A stretch of 64,000 bases of DNA from MedAcidi-G1 sp002294285. GTDB lineage: Bacteria > Actinomycetota > Acidimicrobiia > Acidimicrobiales > MedAcidi-G1. The position numbers were made by a program, and so were the translations under genes. The DNA lies in the NCBI GenBank assembly GCA_963999645.1, contig CAXEUY010000004.1:62001-126000 (forward strand), given 5' to 3'. Below are positions 63,783 through 64,000 of the stretch, piece by piece. Position 1 is the stretch's first letter, and every line of letters begins with the position of its first letter. A model generated the notes under the pieces. The model searched no databases and was not told the DNA's origin. It saw only the letters and a list, made by a program, of their open reading frames with translations.

Positions 63783-64000
63783 CTATGAAGATTCGTAGGC
63801 CTCAATCACATCATTAGCAGGACCATCGGCGACCACAACTCCGGACTCGAGCCAGATAACCCGTTGACAGGACTGTCTGACCTCCTCCAAATTGTGGCTA
63901 ACAAGTAAAATCGTTCCCGCTTTTGCACGATGTTCATTCAACCTCTGAGAACTTTTTTTCTGAAAAGAACGATCACCAACAGCAAGCGCTTCATCAATCA
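63783..64000 (-). CDS. ABC transporter ATP-binding protein, C-terminal end (partial)
   Basis: The last 71 residues of an ABC ATPase are visible on the minus strand; its start lies beyond the window. It opens at IDEALAVGDRSFQKKSSQRL (end of Walker B and the D-loop of the Wzt/TagH type), then ILLVSHNLEEVRQ (H-loop). It lacks the long carbohydrate-binding extension of the first Wzt, so it is a separate transporter or paralogue. It converges on the glycosyltransferase with four bases between. Confidence 0.85.
   Translation of the reverse strand, partial: IDEALAVGDRSFQKKSSQRLNEHRAKAGTILLVSHNLEEVRQSCQRVIWLESGVVVADGPANDVIEAYESS

Overview
The window looks like a chromosomal piece of a low-GC (roughly 40-45% by eye), tightly packed actinobacterium, most plausibly an uncultured, possibly marine, Acidimicrobiia-like lineage. 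The evidence is a WhiB regulator, a CtpE-type P-type ATPase, a SCO6745-family protein, mycobacterial-type IpdA/IpdB/IpdC proteins, a MoeZ-like enzyme, and Thr-rich linkers in exported proteins. The lineage is inferred; no rRNA or tRNA gene is present to settle it. I see no insertion sequence, prophage, CRISPR array or tRNA.

Layout. 1-4.7 kb: end of ilvD, then the ilvB-ilvN-ilvC operon behind an attenuator, then a SCO6745-family gene. 4.7-11 kb: acyl-CoA and aldehyde metabolism (thiolase, O-methyltransferase, aldehyde dehydrogenase, a UGA-containing peroxiredoxin, CaiB-type CoA-transferase, MaoC dehydratase). 11-16 kb: whiB, a CtpE-like ATPase, NUDIX, NTF2-like and epimerase genes. 16-25 kb: SDR enzymes plus ipdA-ipdB-ipdC, two acyl-CoA dehydrogenases and a thioesterase, resembling the mycobacterial pathway that opens steroid C/D rings. 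25-32 kb: phosphatase, AzlCD, hemolysin III-like protein, alcohol dehydrogenase, lipoprotein, aminotransferase, S9 peptidase. 32-36 kb: leuA-leuC-leuD behind a second attenuator. 36-47 kb: secreted beta-propeller protein, a UGA-containing thioredoxin-like lipoprotein, lpd, a lipB-lipA fusion, a membrane protein, cobalamin adenosyltransferase, pepA, sirtuin, and a rhodanese-ThiF protein. 47-64 kb: cell-envelope polysaccharide genes (ugd, flippase, LysM-SpoIID protein, rmlA-rmlC-rmlB-rmlD, a large membrane protein, methyltransferase/kinase-like protein, wzt, wzm, sugar-phosphate transferase, glycosyltransferase, and the end of another ABC ATPase).

Most notable points. (1) Two genes carry an in-frame TGA exactly where a catalytic cysteine is expected, a peroxiredoxin and a thioredoxin-like lipoprotein. 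Each has a hairpin just downstream that could be a bacterial SECIS element, and the second has a GGUC loop. Selenocysteine decoding is the best explanation. (2) ilvB and leuA are each preceded by a tiny, probably leaderless ORF rich in Val/Leu/Ile or Leu codons. Each is followed by a hairpin that starts on the last base of the leader stop codon and has an 11-nt loop, then by an intrinsic terminator. The two attenuators have the same geometry. (3) LipB and LipA are fused in one polypeptide, and the rhodanese and ThiF domains are fused in the reverse of the usual order. (4) The protein translated next to the ABC polysaccharide exporter joins a methyltransferase to a kinase-like motif, recalling WbdD chain terminators.
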